DNA from: Isosphaera sp.
Lineage (GTDB): Bacteria; Planctomycetota; Planctomycetia; Gemmatales; Gemmataceae
Assembly: GCA_013822345.1 (NCBI GenBank)
Contig: PNKH01000005.1
Span: 1 to 64,000, forward strand
DNA length: 64,000 nt
Direction: 5' to 3'
In this document: piece by piece, positions 26,839 to 35,393 of the stretch
Layout: the number at the start of each line of letters is the position of its first letter
Numbering within the stretch: the first letter of the stretch is position 1
Notes under the pieces: model-generated
Seen by the model: the letters and a program-made list of their open reading frames with translations, nothing else
The model's database searches: none
Told to the model about the DNA's origin: nothing
Translations under genes and position numbers: made by a program

Positions 26839-26867
26839 TTGCCTTCGCGCACCGGGCCGGGCACAAT
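26839..26867 (+). promoter_or_regulatory. Sigma70-like promoter candidate for hisA
   Basis: TTGCCT (26839-26844), a 17-base spacer and CACAAT (26862-26867) end 24 bases before the hisA start. The -35 hexamer begins immediately after the palindrome's right arm. It is a weak consensus match. Confidence 0.35.
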
Positions 26868-26891
26868 ACGGGTCGGCTCCAGGGACCCGGC

Positions 26892-27617
26892 ATGTTCGTC
26901 CTCCCCGCGATCGACCTGCTGAACGGGCGCTGCGTCCGGCTCCGGCAGGGCGACTACTCGCGGGAGACCGTCTACTCCCCCGACCCGGTCGCCGTCGCCC
27001 GCCGGTGGGTCGCCCTCGGGGCAGACCGCCTCCACCTCGTCGACCTCGACGGGGCGAAGGCCGGCACGCCGGTCAACGCCGACATCGTCCGCCGGGTCGT
27101 CCAGTCGGCCGGGGTGCCGGTCCAACTCGGCGGCGGGATCCGGACCGACGCCGACCTCGCCGCCGTGTTCGACTGGGGCGTCCGGTGGGCCGTCCTCGGC
27201 ACCCGGGCGCTACAGGACCCGGGCTGGGTCCGGGCGGCCGCGACCCGGCACCCCGGGCGGGTCGTCCTCGGGGTCGACGCCAAGGACGGGTTCGTCGCCA
27301 CGGAGGGCTGGCTTTCCGTTTCGAAGACCAAGGCGGTCGACCTGGCGAAGGAGGTGTGCGACGCCCCGCTCGCCGCCGTCGTGTACACCGACATCGCCAA
27401 AGACGGGATGATGGCCGGGCCGAACTTCGAGCAACTCGCCGAGGTGCGGAGGGCGGTCCCGGTCCCGGTCGTCGCCAGCGGCGGGGTCTGCACCCTGGAG
27501 CACGTCCGGCGGCTGGCGGAGGCCGGCACCCCCGGTTGCATCATCGGCCGGGCCCTGTACGAAGGCACCCTGACGTTACCCGAAGTTCTGGAGGCGGCAC
27601 GCCCCCCCGGCGGCTGA
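26892..27617 (+). CDS. hisA: Phosphoribosylformimino-AICAR isomerase
   Basis: Predicted 241 residues, the usual HisA length. The N-terminus VLPAIDLLNGRCVRL carries the catalytic Asp. VQLGGGIRTDADL lies near residue 76 and the second phosphate-binding loop VVASGGVC near 193. VVYTDIAKDGMMAGPN near 165 contains the second conserved Asp. It isomerises the ProFAR intermediate of histidine biosynthesis in the cytosol. No other his genes are adjacent. The short form was chosen because the upstream extension of the frame runs into the palindrome. Confidence 0.95.
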   Translation: MFVLPAIDLLNGRCVRLRQGDYSRETVYSPDPVAVARRWVALGADRLHLVDLDGAKAGTPVNADIVRRVVQSAGVPVQLGGGIRTDADLAAVFDWGVRWAVLGTRALQDPGWVRAAATRHPGRVVLGVDAKDGFVATEGWLSVSKTKAVDLAKEVCDAPLAAVVYTDIAKDGMMAGPNFEQLAEVRRAVPVPVVASGGVCTLEHVRRLAEAGTPGCIIGRALYEGTLTLPEVLEAARPPGG

Positions 27618-27691
27618 GCCCGTTCGGCCACGACCCGGAGGGGGTGCGCCGCCTCCGACACACGTCCACTCTCCCAACACGGAGGCCCCTC

Positions 27692-29836
27692 ATGGCCGTC
27701 AAGCACCTGGTGGAGAACGTCCGGGACATTGCCCTCGTCGGGCACCGGGCGGCGGGGAAGACCAGCCTGGCCGACGCCCTGCTGTTCGAGGCCCACGCGG
27801 TCGACCGGATGGGGAGCGTGGACGACGGCACCTCGGTCGCCGACGCGGACGAGGAGGAGCACAAGCACCACTTCTCGATCGACACCCACGTCCTCCACGC
27901 CGACCACGACGGCAAGCACCTGAACATCCTCGACGCCCCCGGGTACCCGGACTTCATCGGGGCCGCCCTGGAGGCCCTGTCCGCGGTCGAGACGGCGGTG
28001 GTCGTGGTGTCCGCCACCGCCGGGATCGAGACGGCCACCCGGAAGATGTTCGCCGAGGCCACCGCCCGCGGGCTGTCCCGGGCGATCGTCATCAACAAGC
28101 TGGACGCCGAGGGCGTCGACCTCCCCGGGCTGGTGGAGGCGATCCGGGCGGCGTTCGGGACGAACTGCGCCCTGTTCAACGTCCCGGACCGGGTCGGCCC
28201 GGGGATCCGCGAGGTGTTCTGCCTGCTCGACCCGAAGGCGAACCTCCCGCCGACCTGCCCGGTCGACGTCCCGGCCGCCCGCACCCGGCTGATCGACGCC
28301 GTGGTCGAGGCGGACGAGGCGCTGATGGAGAAGTACCTGGTCGAGGGGACGGTGACGTTCGCCGAGCTGGAGGCGGACGTGACCCGGGCGCTGGAGGCCG
28401 GCACCCTGGTCCCGATCTTCTGCACCTCGGCCAAGAAGGACAAGGGGGTCCGCGAGCTGCTCGACGCCCTGAGCAAGTACGGCCTGTCCCCGAGCTTCGC
28501 CCGGAAGCGGCTGGAGGGGCTGCAGGTCAGCGCGAACGGGAAGACGCACCAGCTCGAGCCGACCGAGCAGGAGGAGTTCGTCGGGCAGGTGTTCAAGGTG
28601 GTCAACGACAAGTTCGTCGGGCACCTGAGCTTCGTCCGGGTGATCGCCGGGAAGCTGCAGCACAACCACAACGTGGTGAACCTGCGGAACGGCCAGACGC
28701 TCCGGGTCGGGCACCTGCTGGAGGTGCAGGGGAAGGCGACCAGCCCGGTGCCGGAGGCCGGCCCCGGGGACATCGTCGCGGTCGCCAAGGTGGAGGGGCT
28801 GGAGATCGGGGACACGGTGGCGTACACGACCCACGCCCCGCACCTCCCGCCGATCGCCTTCCCGACCCCGATGTTCGGCCTGGCGATCGAGCCGAAGGCG
28901 CGCGGGGACGAGCAGAAGATCTCCGCCGGGCTGCACAAGCTGGCGTCGGAAGACCCGACGGTGAAGGTGACCCACGACCCGCAGACGCACGAGCTGGTCA
29001 TCAGCGGGGTGAGCCAGCTGCACCTGGACGTGATCCGCGACCGGCTGCGGGCCCGGTTCGGGGTGGAGGTGAACACCAAGGAGCCGAAGATCCCGTACCG
29101 GGAGACGATCCAGGCGGACGGGGTCGGGGACCACAAGCACAAGAAGCAGACCGGCGGCCGCGGCCAGTTCGCCGAGGTCCACCTGCGGATCTACCCGCTG
29201 TCCCGGGAGATCAAGAGCCAGGCCCAGTGCGAGGAGCAGTTCGCCAACAAGAGCCGGTTCGAGAAGCTGCGGAGCTGCCACTACGACCCGGCGTACAACT
29301 TCGCCTTCCTCGACCACATCGTCGGCGGGACGATCCCGAACAACTTCATCCCGGCGGTCGAGAAGGGGTGCAAGGAGATGCTCGACCGCGGGGTGGTGGC
29401 GGGCTACCGCGTCCAGGACTGCGCGGTCGAGGTCCACTTCGGGAAGTACCACGACGTGGACTCGTCCGAGGCGGCGTTCAAGACGGCCGCCCGGCTGGCG
29501 TTCAAGAAGGCGTTCCTGTCGGCCCGGCCGGCGCTCCTGGAGCCGATCGTCCGGCTGGAGATCACGGTCCCGACGAAGTACACCGGGGCGGTGCTCGGCG
29601 ACCTGCCGACGAAGCGCGGGCACGTCGAGAACCAGGACAGCCTGCCCGGGGACGTGACGGTGATCTTCGCCCGGGCGCCGCTGGCGGAGGTGGCCCGGTA
29701 CGCGGCCCAGCTCGGCGGGATGACCCAGGGGACCGGGTCGTACGCGATGGAGCTGAGCCACTACGAGATGGTGCCGGCGAACGTCCAGCAGCAGATCGTC
29801 AGCAGGGCGAAGCTGAAGGACGACGAGGACGAGTGA
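27692..29836 (+). CDS. Elongation factor G-like translational GTPase (EF-G2 type)
   Basis: Predicted 714 residues with GGAGG upstream. G1 is GHRAAGKTS (about 18-26), G3 DAPGYPDF (82-89) and G4 NKLD (134-137). Domains II-V follow in EF-G order (SKYGLSPSFARK, VEVNTKEPKIPYRE, GKYHDVDSSEAAFK, PTKRGHVENQD). The G3 histidine of canonical translation factors (DTPGH) is Tyr here, and the motif is typical of the second EF-G family of several phyla. Such paralogs may act in translocation or recycling variants, or be non-canonical. It lies alone, without rps or tuf genes, which also suggests a paralog rather than fusA. Confidence 0.88.
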   Translation: MAVKHLVENVRDIALVGHRAAGKTSLADALLFEAHAVDRMGSVDDGTSVADADEEEHKHHFSIDTHVLHADHDGKHLNILDAPGYPDFIGAALEALSAVETAVVVVSATAGIETATRKMFAEATARGLSRAIVINKLDAEGVDLPGLVEAIRAAFGTNCALFNVPDRVGPGIREVFCLLDPKANLPPTCPVDVPAARTRLIDAVVEADEALMEKYLVEGTVTFAELEADVTRALEAGTLVPIFCTSAKKDKGVRELLDALSKYGLSPSFARKRLEGLQVSANGKTHQLEPTEQEEFVGQVFKVVNDKFVGHLSFVRVIAGKLQHNHNVVNLRNGQTLRVGHLLEVQGKATSPVPEAGPGDIVAVAKVEGLEIGDTVAYTTHAPHLPPIAFPTPMFGLAIEPKARGDEQKISAGLHKLASEDPTVKVTHDPQTHELVISGVSQLHLDVIRDRLRARFGVEVNTKEPKIPYRETIQADGVGDHKHKKQTGGRGQFAEVHLRIYPLSREIKSQAQCEEQFANKSRFEKLRSCHYDPAYNFAFLDHIVGGTIPNNFIPAVEKGCKEMLDRGVVAGYRVQDCAVEVHFGKYHDVDSSEAAFKTAARLAFKKAFLSARPALLEPIVRLEITVPTKYTGAVLGDLPTKRGHVENQDSLPGDVTVIFARAPLAEVARYAAQLGGMTQGTGSYAMELSHYEMVPANVQQQIVSRAKLKDDEDE

Positions 29837-29844
29837 CAAAGGCA

Positions 29845-29968
29845 GAAGCGATCGGAACGCGGATGAAGAGGATGAAAGACGGGATCCAGAGGATCAGACA
29901 GAAATCGTTCTTTGTCTGATCCTCTGGATCCCGTCTTTCATCCTCTTCATCCGCGTTCCGATCGCTTC
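29845..29968. repeat. Family C palindrome, copy 1 (56-bp perfect arms)
   Basis: Arms 29845-29900 and 29913-29968 are perfect reverse complements around a 12-base loop, the longest perfect stem in the window. The end GAAGCGATCGGAACGCGG recurs at 44438-44563. The AT content is visibly higher than in neighbouring DNA. It starts 8 bases after the EF-G stop. Confidence 0.92.
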
Positions 29969-30062
29969 GTACCCACTTCGCGCGGCGCTGGCGGTTGATC
30001 GCGGGGCCGGCGTCGATAAAGCAAGTGGAAACCGCCTCCACCCCGACCCACGCGAGTCCCGC

Positions 30063-30785
30063 ATGAACGCGGTCAAAGGGTTCTTCCTGGACGAGTGGTA
30101 CTTCGCCCTCCCGCTGGTGGTCATGTCGCTGGTGGCGGGGGCCCTGGTCATCTGGCGCGTCCTGCTGAACAAGACCGCCAGCACCGACCTCGACGACTTC
30201 CTCCCGGTGTTCCAGCAGGCGCTCCGGAAGAACGGGGTGAAGGGGGCCGTCGCCCTGTGCAAGGAGGAGCCGGGGCTGATCCCGTCGAAGCTGTTCGTGG
30301 CCGGGCTGGAGGCGGCCGACCAGGGGGCGGCGGCGATGCGGCGGAGCGTCGCGGCCGAGACCGAGCTGGTGGTCCTGCCGCGGCTCCACTTCCTGCTGGC
30401 CCCGATCCTGGCGCTCGCCAAGATCGCCACCATGGTCGGGCTGTTCTTCACCGTCATCTCGATGATCAACACGTTCGACGCGATCGGCCAGCAGACGAAG
30501 GCGGGAAACGTGAAGGGGGTGGCCGGCGGGGCGGACAAGATCGGCCTGGCCCTGTTCGCCACGGCGCTGGGGCTGTTCACCGCCATCCCGCTGGTGTTCA
30601 GCCACGTCCTGTTCAAGGACTGGATCGCCCGGTTCGAGGTGAAGGCGAAGGCGGCGACCGGAAAGCTGGTCACCCTGGTGACCAACTACAAGAAGGACCC
30701 GAAGCTGCTCGACAAGGTCGACGACCTGGACGCGGACGAGGAGGACGACCGGCCGGCGAAGGCCAAGGGGGCGCGCCGTGGCTAA
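30063..30785 (+). CDS. MotA/TolQ/ExbB-family proton channel protein
   Basis: Predicted 240 residues. Three hydrophobic segments lie near 12-34, 118-140 and 160-185, the last two within the conserved MotA/TolQ/ExbB domain (ILALAKIATMVGLFFTVISM; DKIGLALFATALGLFTAIPL). The C-terminus is strongly charged (DDLDADEEDD). With ExbD partners it forms an inner-membrane channel that uses proton-motive force to energise outer-membrane transport or envelope processes. The 3' end overlaps the downstream ExbD gene by 8 bases, indicating coupled expression. Confidence 0.9.
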   Translation: MNAVKGFFLDEWYFALPLVVMSLVAGALVIWRVLLNKTASTDLDDFLPVFQQALRKNGVKGAVALCKEEPGLIPSKLFVAGLEAADQGAAAMRRSVAAETELVVLPRLHFLLAPILALAKIATMVGLFFTVISMINTFDAIGQQTKAGNVKGVAGGADKIGLALFATALGLFTAIPLVFSHVLFKDWIARFEVKAKAATGKLVTLVTNYKKDPKLLDKVDDLDADEEDDRPAKAKGARRG

Positions 30786-31554
30786 GCCGCCGAAGGCATT
30801 CGACGTGTGGTTCGTGGCCGCCGAGACGAAGTACCGCGGGGTGCCGTACGGGGTCGTCGCGGACTGGGTGCGGGAGGGCCGCTTGGCGGCCGCGGACAAG
30901 GTCTGCCCGGCCGGCACCGAGGCGTGGGCGAAGGTCGCCGGCCACGACCTCCTGTCCGACTACCTGCCGCGCCCGACCGCGGCGAAGGCCGCCCCGGCGG
31001 CCGCCGTCGCGGCCCCGGCCGCGTTCGAGGTGGTGGACGACGCCGGCCCGCCGGCCGGCGCCGCCGTCGAACTCCCCGAGCCCGAGCCGCCCCCGCGGCG
31101 GGTCCGCGAGGAGGACGACGACGACGTGGACATGATCCCGCTGATCGACATCAGCATGGTGCTCCTCGTCTTCTTCATCATGATGCGGGCGGCCGGGGCG
31201 CTGGCCCCGATCGACGTGCCGGAGATGAAGTACGCCGGGGAGCTGACCGCCGACCCGGACGCGATCACCATCGACATCGACAAGGCGGACGAGTTCACGG
31301 TGGCGTACGCGGTCCGGCGGGGGAGCGGTGCCCCGCGGCCGGAGCACAGTAAGCTGCCGACGCCGGAGGCGGCGATCAAGGCGCTGGACGAGCTCTTGGC
31401 CGACGCCCAGCGGCCGCCGGAGGTGCGGATCGCCTGCCGGAAGGACCTGCCGAACGACCGGGTGGTGGAGATCCAGACGGAGCTGGAGCCGCGGCGGAAG
31501 AAGAATTACATCAACTCGTACGTCGCCACCGTGACCGAGGCGGAGAAGAAGTAG
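30778..31554 (+). CDS. GYF-domain ExbD/TolR-family protein 1
   Basis: Predicted 258 residues from a GTG inside the 3' end of the ExbB-like gene. Residues 5-60 form a GYF_2-like domain (FDVWFVAAETKYRGVPYGVV, EAWAKVAGHDLL). An Ala/Pro linker leads to the single ExbD membrane helix near 120-140 (DMIPLIDISMVLLVFFI), which has the conserved Asp for proton movement. The periplasmic domain follows. The cytoplasmic GYF_2 head, absent from E. coli ExbD, could bind proline-rich partners. The TAG stop lies in the arm of a palindrome. Confidence 0.87.
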   Translation: MAKPPKAFDVWFVAAETKYRGVPYGVVADWVREGRLAAADKVCPAGTEAWAKVAGHDLLSDYLPRPTAAKAAPAAAVAAPAAFEVVDDAGPPAGAAVELPEPEPPPRRVREEDDDDVDMIPLIDISMVLLVFFIMMRAAGALAPIDVPEMKYAGELTADPDAITIDIDKADEFTVAYAVRRGSGAPRPEHSKLPTPEAAIKALDELLADAQRPPEVRIACRKDLPNDRVVEIQTELEPRRKKNYINSYVATVTEAEKK

Positions 31555-31640
31555 GGTGCGTCGAGGCCCGCTCCGGGCCGACGACGCACCGGCGGCGCGT
31601 GGTGCGTCGTCGGCCCGGAGCGGGCCTCGACGCACCCTAC
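31551..31640. repeat. Family F palindrome (40-bp perfect arms)
   Basis: Arms 31551-31590 and 31601-31640 are perfect reverse complements around a 10-base loop. The left arm contains the TAG stop of the first ExbD gene. It separates the two ExbD genes of what is otherwise a compact operon. Confidence 0.9.
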
Positions 31641-31668
31641 GAAACCCGTGGACCACGGCGGAGAAGAC

Positions 31669-32283
31669 ATGAGCGCCTGGCTGGTCCGGCAGGAGGGGTC
31701 GCCCGAGGCGGTCGTGGTGCCGTCGGCGGACGCGGTGCTGGACGGGCTGCGCGACGGCAACTGGGGGCCGACCGACGAGGTGAAGGGTCCGGGCGACGGC
31801 CGGTGGGTGGCGATCGAGGAGCACCCGGCGTTCGCGGCCGCGGCCGAGGAGGCGGAGCCGCCGAAGGCGGTCGCGGACGAGACCCACCTGGACATGAACC
31901 CGCTGATCGACGTGTGCCTCGTGCTCCTGATCTTCTTCATCCTGACCATCACCTACGCGTCGCTGGAGCGGGCGATCACCGTCCCGCCGGTCGACCCGCA
32001 GGAGAAGGGGCCGTCGAACCAGGTGAACATCAAGGACATCCGCGACAAGGTGTTCGTGGTCAGGGCCAAGATGGACGGGGAGAAGGCGGTGGTCCGGGTC
32101 GAGAAGACGGAGGTCGCGCTGGCCGAGGTGTTCGGGGAGATGAAGCGGGTGATCGGCGAGACCGGGCGGAAGGAAATGGTGCTGGACGTGGACAAGGACG
32201 TGCCGTGGGGCGTCGTCACCACCATCCTCGACGCCGCCAAGGGGAACGGCGTCACCGAGGTGATCAGCAACCGGCGGAGGTGA
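31669..32283 (+). CDS. ExbD/TolR-family protein 2 with divergent GYF-like head
   Basis: Predicted 204 residues starting at the ATG after GGAGAAGAC. The first 50 residues (AWLVRQEGSPEAVVVPSADA, DGRWVAIEEHPAF) look like a shortened GYF_2 domain. The ExbD helix with its conserved Asp is DMNPLIDVCLVLLIFFILT near 76-94, then a periplasmic domain. A second ExbD beside an ExbB-like gene is common in planctomycete energy-transduction operons. It converges on a membrane-anchored protein gene; a family B palindrome lies between the two stops. Confidence 0.85.
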   Translation: MSAWLVRQEGSPEAVVVPSADAVLDGLRDGNWGPTDEVKGPGDGRWVAIEEHPAFAAAAEEAEPPKAVADETHLDMNPLIDVCLVLLIFFILTITYASLERAITVPPVDPQEKGPSNQVNIKDIRDKVFVVRAKMDGEKAVVRVEKTEVALAEVFGEMKRVIGETGRKEMVLDVDKDVPWGVVTTILDAAKGNGVTEVISNRRR

Positions 32284-32358
32284 GTGCCGTCCGAGCCGGA
32301 AGCGTCAGCGACGGTCTTCGACGCGGGCCGTCGCTCACGCTTCCGGCTCGGACGGCAC
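32284..32358. repeat. Family B palindrome, copy 3 (31-bp arms)
   Basis: Arms 32284-32314 and 32328-32358 pair with one mismatch around a 13-base loop. It lies between convergent genes, so a bidirectional terminator role is possible here. It shares its core with the other three family B copies. Confidence 0.88.
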
Positions 32359-32362
32359 GCGG

Positions 32363-33349
32363 TCACCGCTTCGCCTTCTGCTCGTCGACCACCACCTCCG
32401 GCCGGTCCCCGCGGACCGTCACCCGGAACACCGTCAGCTCGATGTCCTCGGCCCGCCGGTTCCGGTACGCCGTCTCCATGCGGGCCAGCTCGTTCTCCTG
32501 CTCCTTGCTGAACACCGCGCAGAACGAGGTCGGGGCGAAGTCGAGCTTGAGCGTCTCGGCGACGCTGTTCACCACGTCCCGGCGGACGTCGTGGAACTGC
32601 ATCAGCCCGGCGTACGCCCCGAGTTGGTCGGCGGACACCACCCGCCGTGAGTCCGGGGCGTTCAGGCTCTCGATCAGCAGCACCTGGCCGGTCCCCGGCT
32701 TCGGGATCAGGATCTTCGCCCCCATCGCCCGGAGCTGGTCCAGGTAGTCCCGCCCGCTGGTCACCTTGAACCGGAGCGTCCACCGCATGTTCCGGCCGAG
32801 GGTGGAGTTCGCCCCGGTCCCGCCCGGCCCGGCCCCCTTCGACCCGTCGAACCCCGTCCCCTTCTCGTTCCCGGAACCCTGCCTGGCCCCGATCAGCTTG
32901 TTCCGCACCGCCTCGTCCAGGCTGGCGTAGGCGGCCGCGTTCGCGTCCGAGATCGGCAGGTTCCCGCTCGGGTCGATGGTCCGGATCGTCTGCTGCATCT
33001 TCTCCCGGATCTCCGGGAGCTTCGTCGGGTCCGGGAGCGAGTCGACCGCCGCCTTGACCGGGTCGCCGTTGGCGACGGCGAGCGGCTCCGGCACCCCGCC
33101 GGACCCGGACGACCCGTCCCCGAAGTCGTCCAGCCCGTTCACCGCCATCGGCCGGACGTCCACCGACCCGCGGTTCTCGCCCTTCATCAGGTACGCCAGG
33201 ACGTACACCAGGACGGCGGCGATCAGGACGTGGATCAGCACCGCCCCGACCGTCGCCAGCGGGAACTCGAGCCGGGAGTTGTACTTCTCGTCGAAGCTGT
33301 CCTCCGGCGGGAGCAGCGGGCGGTCGTCCGTCGGCGGGGCGTCGGGCAT
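32363..33349 (-). CDS. Single-pass membrane protein with periplasmic C-terminal domain, unknown function
   Basis: Predicted 328 residues. A hydrophobic helix lies at about 30-52 (ATVGAVLIHVLIAAVLVYVL) after a short cytoplasmic N-terminus. A Gly/Ser-rich linker near 75-85 and a second one near 175-195 (GNEKGTGFDGSKGAGPGG) flank a helical section. A C-terminal alpha/beta domain follows (MRWTLRFKVTSGRDYLDQ). The topology resembles TonB/TolA-like transducers, and it faces the ExbBD genes, but no TonB motif is visible, so this is only a contextual guess. The start MPDAPPTDD was preferred to an upstream in-frame ATG because of the downstream coding character. Confidence 0.68.
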   Translation of the reverse strand: MPDAPPTDDRPLLPPEDSFDEKYNSRLEFPLATVGAVLIHVLIAAVLVYVLAYLMKGENRGSVDVRPMAVNGLDDFGDGSSGSGGVPEPLAVANGDPVKAAVDSLPDPTKLPEIREKMQQTIRTIDPSGNLPISDANAAAYASLDEAVRNKLIGARQGSGNEKGTGFDGSKGAGPGGTGANSTLGRNMRWTLRFKVTSGRDYLDQLRAMGAKILIPKPGTGQVLLIESLNAPDSRRVVSADQLGAYAGLMQFHDVRRDVVNSVAETLKLDFAPTSFCAVFSKEQENELARMETAYRNRRAEDIELTVFRVTVRGDRPEVVVDEQKAKR

Positions 33350-33449
33350 CGCGGGGTCCTCGGCGGGTGTCCGATACCCAGACTGTACCCGCAAAACGCC
33401 CGGTTGGGAACCGCGGCCGGGAAAACGGAACAAGCCCGCGGGGCCGTGT

Positions 33450-35393
33450 TTACTTCTTCACCTCGTACTCGGCGTCCATCACGTCGTCCCCGCCGTCCTT
33501 CCCCTGCGGGCCGGGGGCCGGGCCGGTCTCCCCGCCCGCCTTCCCGGCGACGTGCTGGGCCATCGCGGTCGCGGCCGCCTCCAGCTCCGCCGTCGCGGTC
33601 TTCAGCCCGGCCAGGTCCTTCCGGCCGACCGCGTCCCGCACCTTCTGGATCGCGGCGCTCACCGGCGCCTTGTCCGCGTCGGACAGCTTGTCCCCGGCCT
33701 CCCCGACCGCCTTCTCGACCGCGTGGATGCGGGTCTCGGCGTCGTTCTTCGCCTCCGCGAACTCGCGCTTCTTCTTGTCCTCGTCGGCGTGCAGCTCGGC
33801 GTCCCGCTTCATCCGCTCGACCTCCTCCTTGGTCATCCCGGAGGAGCCCTCGATCCGGATGTGCTGCTGCTTCCCGGTCCCGAGGTCCTTGGCGGTGACG
33901 CTCAAGACCCCGTTCGCGTCCAGCTCGAACGTCACCTCCACCTTCGGCACCCGGGCCGGGGCCGGCTGGATCCCGTCCAGGTGGAAGTTGCCGATCTTCT
34001 TGTTGTCGTCGGCCATCGGTCGCTCGCCCTGGAACACCTCCACCTCGACCGACGGCTGGTTGTCCGCCGCGGTGGTGAACGTCTCGCTCTTGCGGGTCGG
34101 GATGGTCGTGTTCCGGGTGATCATCGGGGTCAGCACCCCGCCGAGCGTCTTGATCCCGAGGGTCAGCGGGGTGACATCGAGGAGCTGGATGTCGGCCGCC
34201 GCCCCGAGGAGCAGCTGCGCCCCCTGGATCGCGGCGCCGATCGCCACCACCTCGTCCGGGTTCACCCCGCGGTGGCCCTCCTTGCCGAAGATCTCCTTCA
34301 CCAGCTGCTGGACGCGCGGCATCCGCGTCATCCCGCCGACCATCACCACCTCGTCGATCTGGTTCGGCGACAGCTTCGCGTCCTTGAGCGCCGCCAGGAC
34401 CGGCTTCTTGGCCCGCTCGATCAGGTGGTCGACCATCCGCTCGAACTGGTTGCGGGTGATGGTCCGCACCAGGTGGAGCGGGTTGCGGCTCTCGTCCATG
34501 GTGATGAACGGGAGGTTGATGTCGGTGTTCGCCTGGCTGGACAGGTCCTTCTTCGCCTGCTCGGCGGCCACCTTCAGCCGCTGCATCGCCATCGGGTCCT
34601 TCCGCAGGTCGATCCCGTTCTCCTTCTTGAACGCGTCGGCGATGTCGTCCATCAGCACCTGGTCGAAGTCGTCGCCCCCGAGGTGGGTGTCGCCGTTGGT
34701 CGACAGCACCTGGAAGACGCCGTCGTCGCCGACGTCCAGGATGGAGATGTCGAACGTCCCGCCGCCGAGGTCGAAGACGGCGATCTTCTGGTCCTTCTTC
34801 TTGTCCAGGGCGTAGGCGATGGCGGCCGCGGTCGGCTCGTTGATGATCCGCATCCGCCGCTTCTCGACCTTCCCGTCCTTCCCGCGGATCTCGTACTCGG
34901 TGTCGAACCCGGCGATCGCGGCGGCGTCGATGGTGGCCTGCCGCTGGGCGTCGTTGAAGTACGCCGGGACGGTGATGACGGCCTTCCGGACCGCGTGCCC
35001 GAGGTACGCCTCGGCCGCCTCCTTCAGCTTCCGCAGCACCATCGCGGACACTTCGGGGGGCGTGAACTGCTTGCCGTCGATGTCCACCTTGACCAGGTCG
35101 GTCGGGCCGCCGACGACCTTGTACGGGACGAGCTTCTCCTCGCTCTCCACCTCGTCGTGCCGGCGGCCCATGAACCGCTTGATGCTGTAGACGGTCCGCC
35201 GCGGGTTGGTGACCGCCTGCCGCTTGGCCTGGTCGCCGACCAGCCGGTCCCCCTTGTCGGTGAACGCGACGACGCTCGGGGTGAGCCGGTTCCCGTCCTG
35301 GTTCGGGATGACCTTGACCTCGTTCCCCTCCATCACCGCGACCACCGAGTTGGTGGTCCCCAGGTCGATGCCGATGATCTTCTCTTCCGCCAT
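33450..35393 (-). CDS. dnaK: Molecular chaperone DnaK (Hsp70)
   Basis: Predicted 647 residues. The ATPase domain begins [17 protein letters not shown], with the phosphate loop [16 protein letters not shown] near 195 and the adenosine motif [14 protein letters not shown] near 340. The substrate-binding domain starts near 390 with [16 protein letters not shown], and a helical lid with an EYEVKK end completes it. It binds unfolded polypeptides in an ATP cycle with DnaJ and GrpE, which are not encoded nearby. AGGAGG lies upstream of the ATG. No CIRCE element (TTAGCACTC-N9-GAGTGCTAA) is visible in the control region, so control is probably not through HrcA. Confidence 0.97.
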   Translation of the reverse strand: MAEEKIIGIDLGTTNSVVAVMEGNEVKVIPNQDGNRLTPSVVAFTDKGDRLVGDQAKRQAVTNPRRTVYSIKRFMGRRHDEVESEEKLVPYKVVGGPTDLVKVDIDGKQFTPPEVSAMVLRKLKEAAEAYLGHAVRKAVITVPAYFNDAQRQATIDAAAIAGFDTEYEIRGKDGKVEKRRMRIINEPTAAAIAYALDKKKDQKIAVFDLGGGTFDISILDVGDDGVFQVLSTNGDTHLGGDDFDQVLMDDIADAFKKENGIDLRKDPMAMQRLKVAAEQAKKDLSSQANTDINLPFITMDESRNPLHLVRTITRNQFERMVDHLIERAKKPVLAALKDAKLSPNQIDEVVMVGGMTRMPRVQQLVKEIFGKEGHRGVNPDEVVAIGAAIQGAQLLLGAAADIQLLDVTPLTLGIKTLGGVLTPMITRNTTIPTRKSETFTTAADNQPSVEVEVFQGERPMADDNKKIGNFHLDGIQPAPARVPKVEVTFELDANGVLSVTAKDLGTGKQQHIRIEGSSGMTKEEVERMKRDAELHADEDKKKREFAEAKNDAETRIHAVEKAVGEAGDKLSDADKAPVSAAIQKVRDAVGRKDLAGLKTATAELEAAATAMAQHVAGKAGGETGPAPGPQGKDGGDDVMDAEYEVKK

